The notes: generated by a model not told the origin, from the sequence alone. DNA of 25,134 nucleotides from Bifidobacteriaceae bacterium (GCA_031261885.1 JAISIU010000341.1:1-25134); one strand, 5' to 3'. Positions 6,177-13,176 are shown, numbered from the stretch's first letter. Translations and numbers: made by a program.

Positions 6177-7451
6177 TCAGTCGGCGTCGTCGGATTGAGG
6201 GTTGACGATCTCGACGAACGGGCGGTGCCAGCCGGCCCAGTGGGCGTGCACGTGCCAGCGGCGGCGCGCGTACAGCGCCACGACGACGGACACGACGAGC
6301 GCCGCGAGCGCCCCCACCCAGATGCTCCACCGGGGCCCGAACCGCTGCGACACCCATCCGATGGTGGGCGAGCCGATCGGCGTGGTGCCGCGCGACATGA
6401 TCGAGTAGATGCTCATGACCCGACCGCGGTAGGCCGGGTCCGTGGTCAGCTGTACGGTCGAGTTGGCCGTCGTGATCAGCGTCAGCGTGAAGAAGCCGAC
6501 CAGGATGCCGGTGAGCCCGAACACGAGGTAGCTGGGCGAGGCACCGGACAGCAGCGAGACGGCCCCGAACCCGAAGGCCGCCCCGAGCACGAGCCGGACG
6601 CGCGGCCGCTGCCGCCTGGCGCTCATGAGCGCCCCGGCCAGCGCCCCGACCGCGAACATCGAGGTCAGGATGCCGTACTGGCCGGCCTGCTTGTTGAAAA
6701 TGGTGCGCGCCATGACGCCGATGGTGAGCTGCGAGTTGAATCCGAGGCAGCTGACGACGCCGAGCGTCACGAGGATGCAGATGATGTCGCTGCGCTTCGC
6801 GACGTACTTGAAGCCCTCGCGGATCTGGCCCTTGGCTTTCGGCGCGAGCCTTTCCGCGTGCAGCTCCGAGGTGCGGATCATCAGCAGCGCGCCGATCGTG
6901 AACCCGAACGAGCAGCCGTTGATGATGAACACCCAGCCGCAGCCCACGACGCCGATCAGCAGTCCGGAAACGGCCGGGCCGACGAGCCGGGCCACGTTGA
7001 AGGACGCGGAGTTCAGCGAGACGGCGTTCGCGATGAGCCGGGGCGGCACGAGCTGGCCGACGAACGTCTGGTTGGCCGGGCCGTCGAAGGCCGTGACGCA
7101 GCCGAGCTCGAACGCGATGGAGAACACCTGCCACATGCCGGCGTGGCCGGTCAGGATCAGCGTGCCGAACAGGAAGGCGGTCAACGACTGGAGCACCTGG
7201 GTCACGAGCAGGATGTGCCGCTTGTCGATGCGGTCCGCCACGAGGCCGGCCACGGGCGCGAGCGCCAGTGATGGGATGAACTGCAGCGCCGTGACGATGC
7301 CGACGGCGAACCCGTTGTCCTTCGTCAGGACCGTCAGCACGTACCAGTCCTGGGCCACGCGCTGCATCCACGTGCCGATGTTCCCGATGACGAAGCCGAT
7401 GAACCGGACGCGGTAATTACGGATCGCGAGTGAAGCGAAGGTTGAGCTCAT
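6177..7451 (-). CDS. MFS transporter (MFS_3, Rv0876c-like position)
   Basis: This 424-residue transporter begins MSSTFASLAIRNYRVRFIGFVIGNIGTWMQRVAQDWYVLTVLTKDNGFAVGIVTALQF, the hallmark N-terminus of MFS_3 exporters (NIGTWMQRVAQDW). The motif-A loop LVADRIDKRHILL follows. Further shared blocks are FDGPANQTFVGQLVPPRLIANAVSLNSASFNVARLVGPAVSG and, in the second half, DPAYRGRVMSIYSIMSRGTTPIGSPTIG. The ATG at 7451 fits the family start; the ribosome site (ACGGA) is weak. It faces the DUF2530 gene across a 64-bp control region with a perfect 10-bp inverted repeat. MFS, DUF2530 and DUF3027 families also occur near one another in M. tuberculosis (Rv0876c-Rv0883c), so this may be the ancestral copy and 3365-4684 a relative. 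The substrate is unknown. Confidence 0.88.
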   Translation of the reverse strand: MSSTFASLAIRNYRVRFIGFVIGNIGTWMQRVAQDWYVLTVLTKDNGFAVGIVTALQFIPSLALAPVAGLVADRIDKRHILLVTQVLQSLTAFLFGTLILTGHAGMWQVFSIAFELGCVTAFDGPANQTFVGQLVPPRLIANAVSLNSASFNVARLVGPAVSGLLIGVVGCGWVFIINGCSFGFTIGALLMIRTSELHAERLAPKAKGQIREGFKYVAKRSDIICILVTLGVVSCLGFNSQLTIGVMARTIFNKQAGQYGILTSMFAVGALAGALMSARRQRPRVRLVLGAAFGFGAVSLLSGASPSYLVFGLTGILVGFFTLTLITTANSTVQLTTDPAYRGRVMSIYSIMSRGTTPIGSPTIGWVSQRFGPRWSIWVGALAALVVSVVVALYARRRWHVHAHWAGWHRPFVEIVNPQSDDAD

Positions 7452-7460
7452 TCCGTGGTG

Positions 7461-7509
7461 GAGCCTACTCCCGGGGCCGCTGACCTGCCCGGGCAGATCG
7501 AGTAGGCTC
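7461..7509. promoter_or_regulatory. divergent control region with perfect 10-bp inverted repeat
   Basis: GAGCCTACTC (7461-7470) and its exact reverse complement GAGTAGGCTC (7500-7509) are 29 bp apart between the divergent MFS and DUF2530 starts. Each arm carries TAGGCT pointing outward, a TANNNT-type -10 box for each gene. On the plus side the box ends 8 bp before the ATG at 7516, which suggests a leaderless mRNA. The symmetry may come from the two -10 boxes or mark an operator. Confidence 0.5.
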
Positions 7510-7515
7510 TGGCAC

Positions 7516-7719
7516 ATGGCCACCACCCGCGCCCGGCAGTTCCACGTCGCCCTGTTCCTGGGCGGCACCGCGCTGTGGCTCGTGGCGCTCGCCGTGCTGT
7601 TCGTGCTCGACGCGCTCCACGTTTGGAAGCCCGGGGACTGGCTGTGGGTGTGCGGGATCGGCGCGGTGCTCGGCGCGGCCGGCGCGGCCTATTCGCACTG
7701 GTCGTGGCGTGCCAACTGA
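7516..7719 (+). CDS. small DUF2530-like membrane protein
   Basis: This 67-residue protein, MATTRARQFHVALFLGGTALWLVALAVLFVLDALHVWKPGDWLWVCGIGAVLGAAGAAYSHWSWRAN, has two predicted transmembrane helices (about 11-32 and 43-60) separated by the short loop HVWKPGDW. Size, helices and the position beside DUF3027 and csp genes match the DUF2530 family (M. tuberculosis Rv0882 is the likely counterpart). The function is unknown. No Shine-Dalgarno is evident, and a TAGGCT -10 box ends 8 nt before the ATG, so translation is probably leaderless. It converges with the DUF3027 gene. Confidence 0.72.
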   Translation: MATTRARQFHVALFLGGTALWLVALAVLFVLDALHVWKPGDWLWVCGIGAVLGAAGAAYSHWSWRAN

Positions 7720-7753
7720 CAGCGGCGCACTCCCGCGGGGTGTCCGATGCCGT

Positions 7754-7784
7754 CACCCCGGCCGGGTGGGAAGGCGGCCTTCCC
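7754..7784. terminator. tandem hairpins between convergent genes
   Basis: CACCC-CGGCC-GGGTG (7754-7768) and GGGAAGG-CGG-CCTTCCC (7768-7784) are perfect stems in the 64-bp gap between the convergent DUF2530 and DUF3027 genes. The second runs into the DUF3027 stop codon. There is no T tract, so a bidirectional terminator is probable but not certain. Confidence 0.5.
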
Positions 7785-8704
7785 TAGTCCTCCACGTCCG
7801 CTGCGGGGGTGTCCGATGCCGCCGCCTCGCCGGGCGCGGCCTCTTCCGTCTCGCTCTGGGTCACCTCAGCAGAGGCGTCGGGATCGCCGGAGTCCTGGTC
7901 GAGGTCCATCTCGATGATCGAGGAGTCGTCCAGGTACGGGTCGGGTTCGGGCCATTGGACGCCCGTGTCCACGGTGTCCGTCTCGGAGTGGGCGCCGCAG
8001 CCGTGGTCGTAGGAGACCACCTGGCCGTCGCGGCTCGACCATTCGTTGGTGCAGACGCCGAACAGGCCGCGCAGCGAGCCCGCCAGCGGGGTCACGAAGC
8101 CGCAGGTGGCGCAGTGGGCGCCGGCCTTGACGGCCTCCTTGGCCGTGGGGCCGCCGGGCCCGGCGTACCAGCGGTCCGCGGCTTCGCCGCGGCCGAGCGG
8201 CGACAGCACGCGCGGCCGGCCGAGGCCGAGTTCGTAGACCGCGAGCCGGTCCTCGTCCTCCTCACCGGTGGCCTCGTAGCCCTGTTCGAGGCGGGAGTCG
8301 TCGGCCACATGCGGCAGGACGTCGCCCGGGCCGAGGTCGCCGGGGCGCAGGCGTTCCGCCCACGGCACCCAGGCGGGCGCGAGCAGTGAGTCGTCGCCCG
8401 GGACCAGCTCGGTCTCCGAGACGGTCGCGGTCCGGCTGCGCGGCACGCGGGCCACGGTGACGACCCAGGACCAGCCGCGGTAGCCCGGCATCGTGCACTC
8501 GAAGCGGAGCTCACCGAGCCGCTCCGCCCGCATCGTGAGTCCCGTGTAGTCGCCGACGTCGCCGGGCCGGGTGAAGGCGGCCAGCGCCTCGCGGGCCTGG
8601 TCGACCGACTCGGGCGCGCCGAGGTAGGCGTCGGCTTTCGGTTTCCTGACCGCGCTGCGCGTGGCAGGGGTTTTCGGGGCGGCGGCCCCAGCCTTCGCGG
8701 GCAT
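7784..8704 (-). CDS. DUF3027 protein with probable zinc ribbon
   Basis: This 306-residue protein belongs to the actinobacterial DUF3027 family (Rv0883c-like). Distinct blocks are AREALAAFTRPGDVGDYTGLTMRAERLGELRFECTMPGYRGWSWVVTVARVPRSRTATVSE, then VPWAERLRPGDLGPGDVLP. A Cys/His cluster, HCATCGFVTPLAGSLRGLFGVCTNEWSSRDGQVVSYDHGCGAHSE, has CxxC plus later Cys and His residues suited to metal binding. The N-terminus is basic and Ala/Pro-rich. The last 60 residues are very acidic (Asp/Glu/Ser/Ala) and probably disordered. The ATG is one base after the csp stop (TGACATG), so the two form a coupled operon. The biochemical role is unknown; coupling to an RNA chaperone gene hints at RNA metabolism or translation. 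Confidence 0.87.
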   Translation of the reverse strand: MPAKAGAAAPKTPATRSAVRKPKADAYLGAPESVDQAREALAAFTRPGDVGDYTGLTMRAERLGELRFECTMPGYRGWSWVVTVARVPRSRTATVSETELVPGDDSLLAPAWVPWAERLRPGDLGPGDVLPHVADDSRLEQGYEATGEEDEDRLAVYELGLGRPRVLSPLGRGEAADRWYAGPGGPTAKEAVKAGAHCATCGFVTPLAGSLRGLFGVCTNEWSSRDGQVVSYDHGCGAHSETDTVDTGVQWPEPDPYLDDSSIIEMDLDQDSGDPDASAEVTQSETEEAAPGEAAASDTPAADVED

Positions 8705-8705
8705 G

Positions 8706-9089
8706 TCACACCTCCAGGTTGTCCGCCACGGCGCGCAGCATCTGCGCGGTCTTCTGGGCTGTGCGATGGTCCGGGAAGTGGCCTCGCCTCAGCGCGTTGG
8801 ACGTGGCGTCCAGGTATTTGATGAGGTCCTCGATGATGACGGTCATCTCCTCGGGCTTCTTGCGGTGGCCCTTGACGACCGACGGCGGCGTCTCGAGGAT
8901 CTGGACGGACAGGGCCGAGGGACCGCGCTTGCCGTCCGCCACGCCGTACTCGACGCGCGTGCCCGGGCGGGGCGGCGTGGCGCCGGCCGGCAGCGCCGTG
9001 GCGTGCAGGAACACCTCTTGGCCGTCGTCGCCGGCGATGAAACCGAAACCTCGGTCCACATCAAAGAACTTGACCTTGCCTGTTGGCAC
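8706..9089 (-). CDS. cold-shock domain protein with C-terminal extension
   Basis: This 127-residue protein has an N-terminal cold-shock domain: PTGKVKFFDVDRGFGFI at 2-18 holds RNP1, and VFLHAT at 26-31 holds RNP2. The domain binds single-stranded RNA or DNA. An extra roughly 60 residues (KKPEEMTVIIEDLIKYLDATSNALRRGHFPDHRTAQKTAQMLRAVADNLEV) form a predicted helical tail, as in mycobacterial CspB (Rv0871), which is longer than E. coli CspA. I select the GTG at 9089 because GGAGG is 5 nt upstream; an earlier GTG at 9101 overlaps that site. It is first in an operon with the DUF3027 gene. The leader contains a small hairpin and probably starts from a TACTGT -10 box at 9175-9170. Confidence 0.9.
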   Translation of the reverse strand: MPTGKVKFFDVDRGFGFIAGDDGQEVFLHATALPAGATPPRPGTRVEYGVADGKRGPSALSVQILETPPSVVKGHRKKPEEMTVIIEDLIKYLDATSNALRRGHFPDHRTAQKTAQMLRAVADNLEV

Positions 9090-9117
9090 GGCTACCTCCA
9101 CTAGGGATGACCGGTTG

Positions 9118-9130
9118 CCCCGAAACGGGG
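9118..9130 (-). promoter_or_regulatory. leader hairpin of the cold-shock operon
   Basis: CCCCG-AAA-CGGGG forms a 5-bp GC stem, 28 bp upstream of the cold-shock GTG and downstream of its likely -10 box (9175-9170). It could be a leader structure that influences translation, but nothing shows it is temperature-responsive. Confidence 0.35.
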
Positions 9131-9167
9131 ATGGGGACGAAAGACTGTGTTGCTTGAGCTTGCCCTT

Positions 9168-9215
9168 CTACAGTAGCGGTCCGCCCGCCCGGCGGCCCCA
9201 CCGGGCGGCGGCGGA
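9168..9215. promoter_or_regulatory. symmetric -10 element beside a strong GC hairpin, between csp and the response regulator
   Basis: CTACAGTAG (9168-9176) is a palindrome that supplies TACTGT toward csp and TACAGT toward the response regulator. Next to it 9179-9192 pairs with 9201-9215 (14 bp with a 2-base bulge, 8-base loop). If the plus-strand box is used, the hairpin lies in the regulator's mRNA leader; if the minus-strand box is used, it overlaps the csp -35 region. Confidence 0.35.
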
Positions 9216-9228
9216 CGCCCAAAACTCC

Positions 9229-9265
9229 CTGGGACACTCAGAGGCAACGTCCAGGAAAGTCCCAG
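9229..9265 (+). promoter_or_regulatory. inverted repeat upstream of the response regulator
   Basis: CTGGGAC (9229-9235) and GTCCCAG (9259-9265) are exact reverse complements whose centres are 30 bp apart, three helical turns, ending 32 bp before the ATG. GTCCAGG at 9249-9255 is a related half-site. Such spacing suits a dimeric regulator, possibly the adjoining OmpR-type protein binding its own promoter. This is inference. Confidence 0.35.
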
Positions 9266-9297
9266 AAAACTGCGGCACGCTAGAAGACGTGAACGCG

Positions 9298-10050
9298 ATG
9301 ACTCACTCCGGTTCCGCCAAGGCCGACTCCGAGGGCCCCCACCTGCTCGTCGTCGACGACGAGCCGAACATCAGAGACCTCCTGGCCGCCTCGCTCCGCT
9401 TCGCCGGCTTCCAAGTGACGACAGGGGCCAACGGCAACGACGCGCTGCGCCTGGCCAGCGAGGTCGACCCCGACCTCATGGTGCTCGACGTCATGATGCC
9501 GGACATGGACGGTTTCACGGTCACGAGGCGCATGCGGGAACGCGGCCAGACCGTGCCCGTGCTGTTCCTCACGGCCAAGGACGAGACCCAGGACAAGATC
9601 CAGGGCCTGACCGTCGGCGGCGACGACTACGTGACGAAGCCGTTCAGCCTCGAAGAGGTCGTGGCCCGCATCCGTGCGATCCTGCGCCGCTCCGGCCTGA
9701 CCGACGTGCCGGACTCCTCCGTCATCCGGTTCGAGGACCTGGAGCTCGACGAGGACTCCCACGACGTGCGCCGCGCCGGCCACCTGATCGACCTGTCGCC
9801 CACCGAGTTCAAACTGCTGCGCTACCTCATGTTGAACACCGGCCGCGTGCTGTCCAAGAGCCAGATCCTCGACCACGTCTGGGAGTACGGCTGGGTCGGT
9901 GACAACGCGATCGTCGAGTCCTACATCTCCTACGTGCGCCGCAAGCTCGACGTGCCCGGGCCGGCCGGCGAGAAGCTGCCCCGGCTCATCCACACGAAGC
10001 GCGGCGTCGGCTACGTGCTGCGCCTGCCGCACGAGGGCGAGGACCAGTGA
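9298..10050 (+). CDS. OmpR/PhoB-family response regulator (MprA/TrcR-like)
   Basis: This 250-residue DNA-binding response regulator has a receiver domain at about 14-130: Asp20 and Asp21 in VVDDEPN, phospho-acceptor Asp64 in LMVLDVMMPDMDG, Thr92 in FLTAKD, and Lys114 in YVTKPFS. The C-terminal winged helix runs from about 145 to 243: LIDLSPTEFKLLRYLMLNTGRVLSKSQILDHVWEYG...ESYISYVRRKLD...HTKRGVGYVLR. The start is either ATG 9298 (chosen) or GTG 9289, in the same frame; neither has a strong ribosome site. It is translationally coupled to the following sensor kinase through GTGA. In mycobacteria MprAB and TrcRS answer envelope or redox stress; the stimulus here is unknown. An inverted repeat at 9229-9265 could be an autoregulatory site. 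Confidence 0.92.
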   Translation: MTHSGSAKADSEGPHLLVVDDEPNIRDLLAASLRFAGFQVTTGANGNDALRLASEVDPDLMVLDVMMPDMDGFTVTRRMRERGQTVPVLFLTAKDETQDKIQGLTVGGDDYVTKPFSLEEVVARIRAILRRSGLTDVPDSSVIRFEDLELDEDSHDVRRAGHLIDLSPTEFKLLRYLMLNTGRVLSKSQILDHVWEYGWVGDNAIVESYISYVRRKLDVPGPAGEKLPRLIHTKRGVGYVLRLPHEGEDQ

Positions 10051-11789
10051 GCTCGACCACCCCGGCCGTTTCGCCGTCGCCGCCGCTCCCGGCGCCGCCG
10101 GCGAAACCTCCCGCGACGCCGGACCCGCCGTCCGATCCCCGTCGGGGACCGGACCAGGGCGCCGCGCCACCGCTCGGGCCGGACACGGCATCGGCGGCCA
10201 CCCCCGCCGCACCTACCACCCCAGCCGCACCGCTCGTGCCGGGCGCCCACCCGGCCACACCACCCACCCGGCCACGCCGCCTGTGGCGCGGCCGCCCCCT
10301 GTCCGTCCAGATGGCCGTCATCGTCGCCGTGCTGTTGATCCTCGGCGTCGGCGTCACATCGACCGCCTCACTCGTGATCCTCCACGACCGGCTGCGCGCC
10401 CAGACCGACGACGAGCTGCAAACCGCGATGGCCGAATTCACGACGATCCCGACATCCGACGACCACGGCCCCACCGACTACGTCAGCTTCATCTTCACGA
10501 CGGCCGGCCAACGTCTCGGCGTCTGGCCCGCCCTCACCTCGCTCGGCGACGGTGGCCCCGACATCACGCTGCCGAGCTCCCTGGCCAGCCGCGAGACGTT
10601 CTTCCAACGCCACTCCACGCAGCCCGCCACCGTCGACTCGAACAAGGGGGACGGCCACTACCGCGTCGTCTTCCGCGACGCCTACCTACCGGACGGCACG
10701 CCCGTCTACCTGGCGCTGGCGCTGTCCACCCGGTCCATCACGACCACGATGCACCGCATGATCGCGCTCGTCGCGACGACGGGTGGCGCGGTCGTCATCG
10801 TCGGCATGCTGATCGGCTTCATCATGGTGCGCCGCTCGCTGAAGCCGTTGCGCGGCGTCGAGTCGACGGCCGCCCAGATCGCGGCCGGCGACCTCACCCA
10901 GCGCGTCCCGGCGGCCGAGCCCGGCACCGAGGTCGGCCGGCTGACGGCCTCGCTGAACTCGATGCTGACGCAGATCGAAGCCGCGTTCGCGGCGCGCGTC
11001 GCCTCGGAGAAACGCATGCACCAGTTCGTCTCCGACGCCTCGCACGAGCTGCGCACACCGCTCGCCGCGATCCGCGGCTACGGCGAGCTCTACCGGATCG
11101 GCGCGCTGACCAGCGAGGACGACGTGAAGGGGGCGATGCGCCGCATCGAGGACGAGGCGCGGCGCATGGGCGGCCTCGTCTCCGACCTGCTGCAACTGAC
11201 CCGGCTCGACGAGGGACGCGGCATCCAGCGCAAGCTCGTCGACATCGTGCCGATCGTCGTGGACGCGGCCGCGGACCTCAAGGCCCTGGACCCCTCCCGC
11301 GAGGTGACGCTCGAAAGCCACATGCCGGAGGGCGGCGCCGACCAGGCCGGCGACGGAGAGGCGGCCGGCGAGAACGTGCCCCAGGTGTGGGGCGACCCGG
11401 ACAAGCTGCGCCAGGTGTTCACGAACCTGATCGGCAACGTCTACCGGCACACGCCGGAGGGCACGCCGGCGGAGATCGTGTTCGGCGTCGACCCGGAGGC
11501 CGGCGTCGCCTACGGCGCGGTCCGCGACCACGGGCCCGGGATCGACCCGGCCCAGGCGGACCGCGTGTTCGAACGGTTCTACCGGCTCGACGCCTCGCGC
11601 ACGCGCGACACGGGCGGATCCGGGCTGGGGCTCGCGATCGTCGCCTCGACGGTCGAGGCGATGGGCGGCCGCGTCACGCTGACCGAGACCGAGGGGGGCG
11701 GCGCCACCTTCACGGTGGCGTTGCCGTTGGCCGTGCCCGATGCCGAGACGCACCGGGACGGGACGGCGGCTCCGGTCGTGGCCGCCTGA
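10047..11789 (+). CDS. sensor histidine kinase (HAMP-HisKA-HATPase, MprB/TrcS-like)
   Basis: This 580-residue membrane kinase pairs with the preceding regulator. Its GTG start overlaps the regulator's TGA by 3 bases. The first 80 residues are Pro/Ala/Thr-rich and presumably cytoplasmic and disordered, which is unusually long. TM1 is about 86-112, the extracytoplasmic sensor region about 113-237, TM2 about 238-262, HAMP about 263-318. The phospho-acceptor is His333 in FVSDASHELRTPLAAIRGY. The ATPase domain shows the N-box QVFTNLIGNVYRHTP, the G1 box RDHGPGID, the F-box ERFYRLD and the G2 box GSGLGLAIV. An acidic linker (PEGGADQAGDGEAAGE) interrupts the ATPase domain before PQVWGDPDKL. All catalytic motifs are intact. 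The ligand is unknown. Confidence 0.93.
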   Translation: MSSTTPAVSPSPPLPAPPAKPPATPDPPSDPRRGPDQGAAPPLGPDTASAATPAAPTTPAAPLVPGAHPATPPTRPRRLWRGRPLSVQMAVIVAVLLILGVGVTSTASLVILHDRLRAQTDDELQTAMAEFTTIPTSDDHGPTDYVSFIFTTAGQRLGVWPALTSLGDGGPDITLPSSLASRETFFQRHSTQPATVDSNKGDGHYRVVFRDAYLPDGTPVYLALALSTRSITTTMHRMIALVATTGGAVVIVGMLIGFIMVRRSLKPLRGVESTAAQIAAGDLTQRVPAAEPGTEVGRLTASLNSMLTQIEAAFAARVASEKRMHQFVSDASHELRTPLAAIRGYGELYRIGALTSEDDVKGAMRRIEDEARRMGGLVSDLLQLTRLDEGRGIQRKLVDIVPIVVDAAADLKALDPSREVTLESHMPEGGADQAGDGEAAGENVPQVWGDPDKLRQVFTNLIGNVYRHTPEGTPAEIVFGVDPEAGVAYGAVRDHGPGIDPAQADRVFERFYRLDASRTRDTGGSGLGLAIVASTVEAMGGRVTLTETEGGGATFTVALPLAVPDAETHRDGTAAPVVAA

Positions 11790-11790
11790 C

Positions 11791-11831
11791 GCGGGCACCG
11801 GGCGCCTCCCCGCGATTCTTTTCGGATTTTT
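11791..11831 (+). terminator. terminator after the two-component operon
   Basis: GCGGG (11791-11795) pairs with CCCGC (11808-11812) around a GC-rich loop with an inner GGCGCC, followed by two T-rich stretches (TTCTTTT and TTTTT) ending at about 11831. This is the most T-rich tract near a hairpin in the window and fits an intrinsic terminator for the sensor kinase gene. Confidence 0.55.
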
Positions 11832-11918
11832 CCCGCCACGCCCGCCCGGGGAGAGTTACCATGGCTCGGCATCAGAAAGATGCGGCACGCCCCACAGCGC
11901 GTCCTTCGCCCATTCTCA

Positions 11919-11930
11919 GAAGGTACCTTC
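11919..11930 (+). promoter_or_regulatory. ribosome site embedded in a 12-bp palindrome
   Basis: GAAGGTACCTTC is a perfect palindrome directly abutting the ATG at 11931. The GAAGG half is the likely Shine-Dalgarno (AGAAGG, 7 nt spacing). In RNA the other half could pair with it, within a molecule (4-bp stem, tetraloop) or between two. Confidence 0.45.
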
Positions 11931-12770
11931 ATGAGCGTGACAGGCGCTCCCGACTGGCTCGAAGCGGCCTACGTCCGCGCGGCCCAAGAGGCCAAATGCA
12001 CGGCGCCGCGCGAGCGCATCGAACAGGCAGCCGCGGCGCTCGTCGAGCGCTGGTGTTCCCCGGGCCGTATCTGCCACGGGCTCAAACATCTCGCGGACGT
12101 CCTGACCCGCGTCGACGAGCTCGCGCCCGGCACCCAGGCCCCGCCGCTCGTGCGGCTCGCGGCTTTCTACCACGGCGCCGTGTTCGACGACGACTCCGAA
12201 GCGGCTGACGCCGAGGACGGCACGGCCGACGGCGCCGAGGCCGACACCGCGGACGCCGAGGTCACCGCGCTCGGGCCCGTGCTGGGCGGCTGCAACCGCG
12301 AGGACGCGGTGGCGGGCGCCGAGCTGGCCCGCCGCGACCTGACGGGCCTGGGCCTGGCCCCGGACCGGGTGGAGCGCGTCGTCGCGCTCATCACGCTGCT
12401 GCGCGGCTGGCGGCCGCTCGGGCCGGACCCGGACAGCGCCGTGCTCCGGGACGCCACGCTCGGCCTCCTGGCCCATGAGCCGCAGCGCTACACCGAGTAC
12501 ATCCGCCAGCTGCAGGAGGAGAACCCGGGTCTGACCAGGCGGGCTTTCCTCGAACGGCGGGCCGCGCTGATCGAGCACCTGCTGGCCCTGCCGTCGATCT
12601 ACGGCTCCCCCGGCGCGGCCGAGTGGGAGTCGAGCGCGGACCAGAACCTCCGGGCCGAGCTGGCGCGCACACGCAAGGCGATCACGGCCCTGGCCGTCCT
12701 CGACGATGACGCCGCGCTCGAGGCAGAGCAGACAGGTTCTCCACAGCGGGAGGCGCCCGTCGCCGTCTGA
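11931..12770 (+). CDS. HD-hydrolase-like protein with altered metal site
   Basis: This 279-residue protein resembles the predicted metal-dependent HD phosphohydrolases of COG4339. WCSPGRICHGLKHLADVLTRVDEL (41-64) parallels that family's R-x-YH-N-x-x-H segment (His49, His53). LVRLAAFYHGAVFD (73-86) parallels its A-x-FHDAVYD segment, but the aspartate of the HD pair is Gly82 here. CNREDAVAGAELARRDL would be the NE..SA..A helix. About 40 acidic, Ala-rich residues (87-125) separate the last two segments. Without the HD aspartate, metal binding and hydrolysis are doubtful; it may be a regulatory relative. The ATG is chosen for AGAAGG, 7 nt upstream. It follows the kinase terminator and has a possible TACCAT -10 near 11857, so it is probably transcribed independently. 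The family call is tentative. Confidence 0.6.
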   Translation: MSVTGAPDWLEAAYVRAAQEAKCTAPRERIEQAAAALVERWCSPGRICHGLKHLADVLTRVDELAPGTQAPPLVRLAAFYHGAVFDDDSEAADAEDGTADGAEADTADAEVTALGPVLGGCNREDAVAGAELARRDLTGLGLAPDRVERVVALITLLRGWRPLGPDPDSAVLRDATLGLLAHEPQRYTEYIRQLQEENPGLTRRAFLERRAALIEHLLALPSIYGSPGAAEWESSADQNLRAELARTRKAITALAVLDDDAALEAEQTGSPQREAPVAV

Positions 12771-12882
12771 ACGGCGGCCGTCCACAGGCCGAGGGCACCC
12801 GGGCATGGGGGCCGCCTAGCGTGGTTGACGCGTCCCGCCGCCGGCGGGGCGCCGACCGCCAACCAGAGAGGCAGACCCACCC

Positions 12883-13176
12883 ATGGGCAACTACCAAGTC
12901 GACTCCGACCTCATCGCCGCCGCCACCGGCGGCGTCCGCAAATCGATCGGCGCCATCCAGGCCGAATCCGCCGCGCTCATGGCGCAGCTCAACGATCTAC
13001 AGGGCAGCTGGCGCGGCGCCGCCGCGACGGCCTTCGCGGGCGTCGCGGCCGGCTGGCAGGCCACGCAGGTCAAGGTCGAGGCCGCGCTCGACCAGATCAA
13101 CCGGGCACTGGAGGTGGCCGGGCAGAACTACGCCGAGGCGGAGACCGGCGCGCTCGCGATGTTCGGCCTGGGCTGA
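12883..13176 (+). CDS. WXG100-family (ESAT-6-like) protein
   Basis: This 97-residue helical-hairpin protein has the motif SWRGAAATAF, with Trp43-Arg44-Gly45 at the turn between two amphipathic helices, the hallmark of WXG100 proteins exported by type VII secretion. The C-terminus AEAETGALAMFGLG lacks a clear YxxxD/E export signal; the closest match is YAEAE, at about residues 86-90, which does fit Y-x-x-x-E. Start ATG 12883; GAGAGG lies 11 nt upstream. A TAGCGT -10 box at 12817-12822 would give a leader of about 50 nt. It stands alone: no EccC-type ATPase or partner WXG gene is in the window. It is followed by a strong terminator. Confidence 0.88.
   Translation: MGNYQVDSDLIAAATGGVRKSIGAIQAESAALMAQLNDLQGSWRGAAATAFAGVAAGWQATQVKVEAALDQINRALEVAGQNYAEAETGALAMFGLG

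Noticed and set aside
4167..7271. Very long open frames (about 1000 and 880 residues) overlapping the MFS genes on other frames
   Set aside because: Their translations are Arg/Ala/Asp/Gly-rich without motifs or ribosome sites, whereas the three MFS frames have hydrophobic helices and conserved loops.
9179..9215. A terminator between csp and the response regulator
   Set aside because: The two genes diverge, so no transcript is expected to end there, and no T tract follows.
10147..10300. A frameshift or false N-terminus in the sensor kinase because of its Pro/Ala-rich start
   Set aside because: The GTG start overlaps the regulator stop and the frame is continuous into TM1; no better internal start with a ribosome site was seen.
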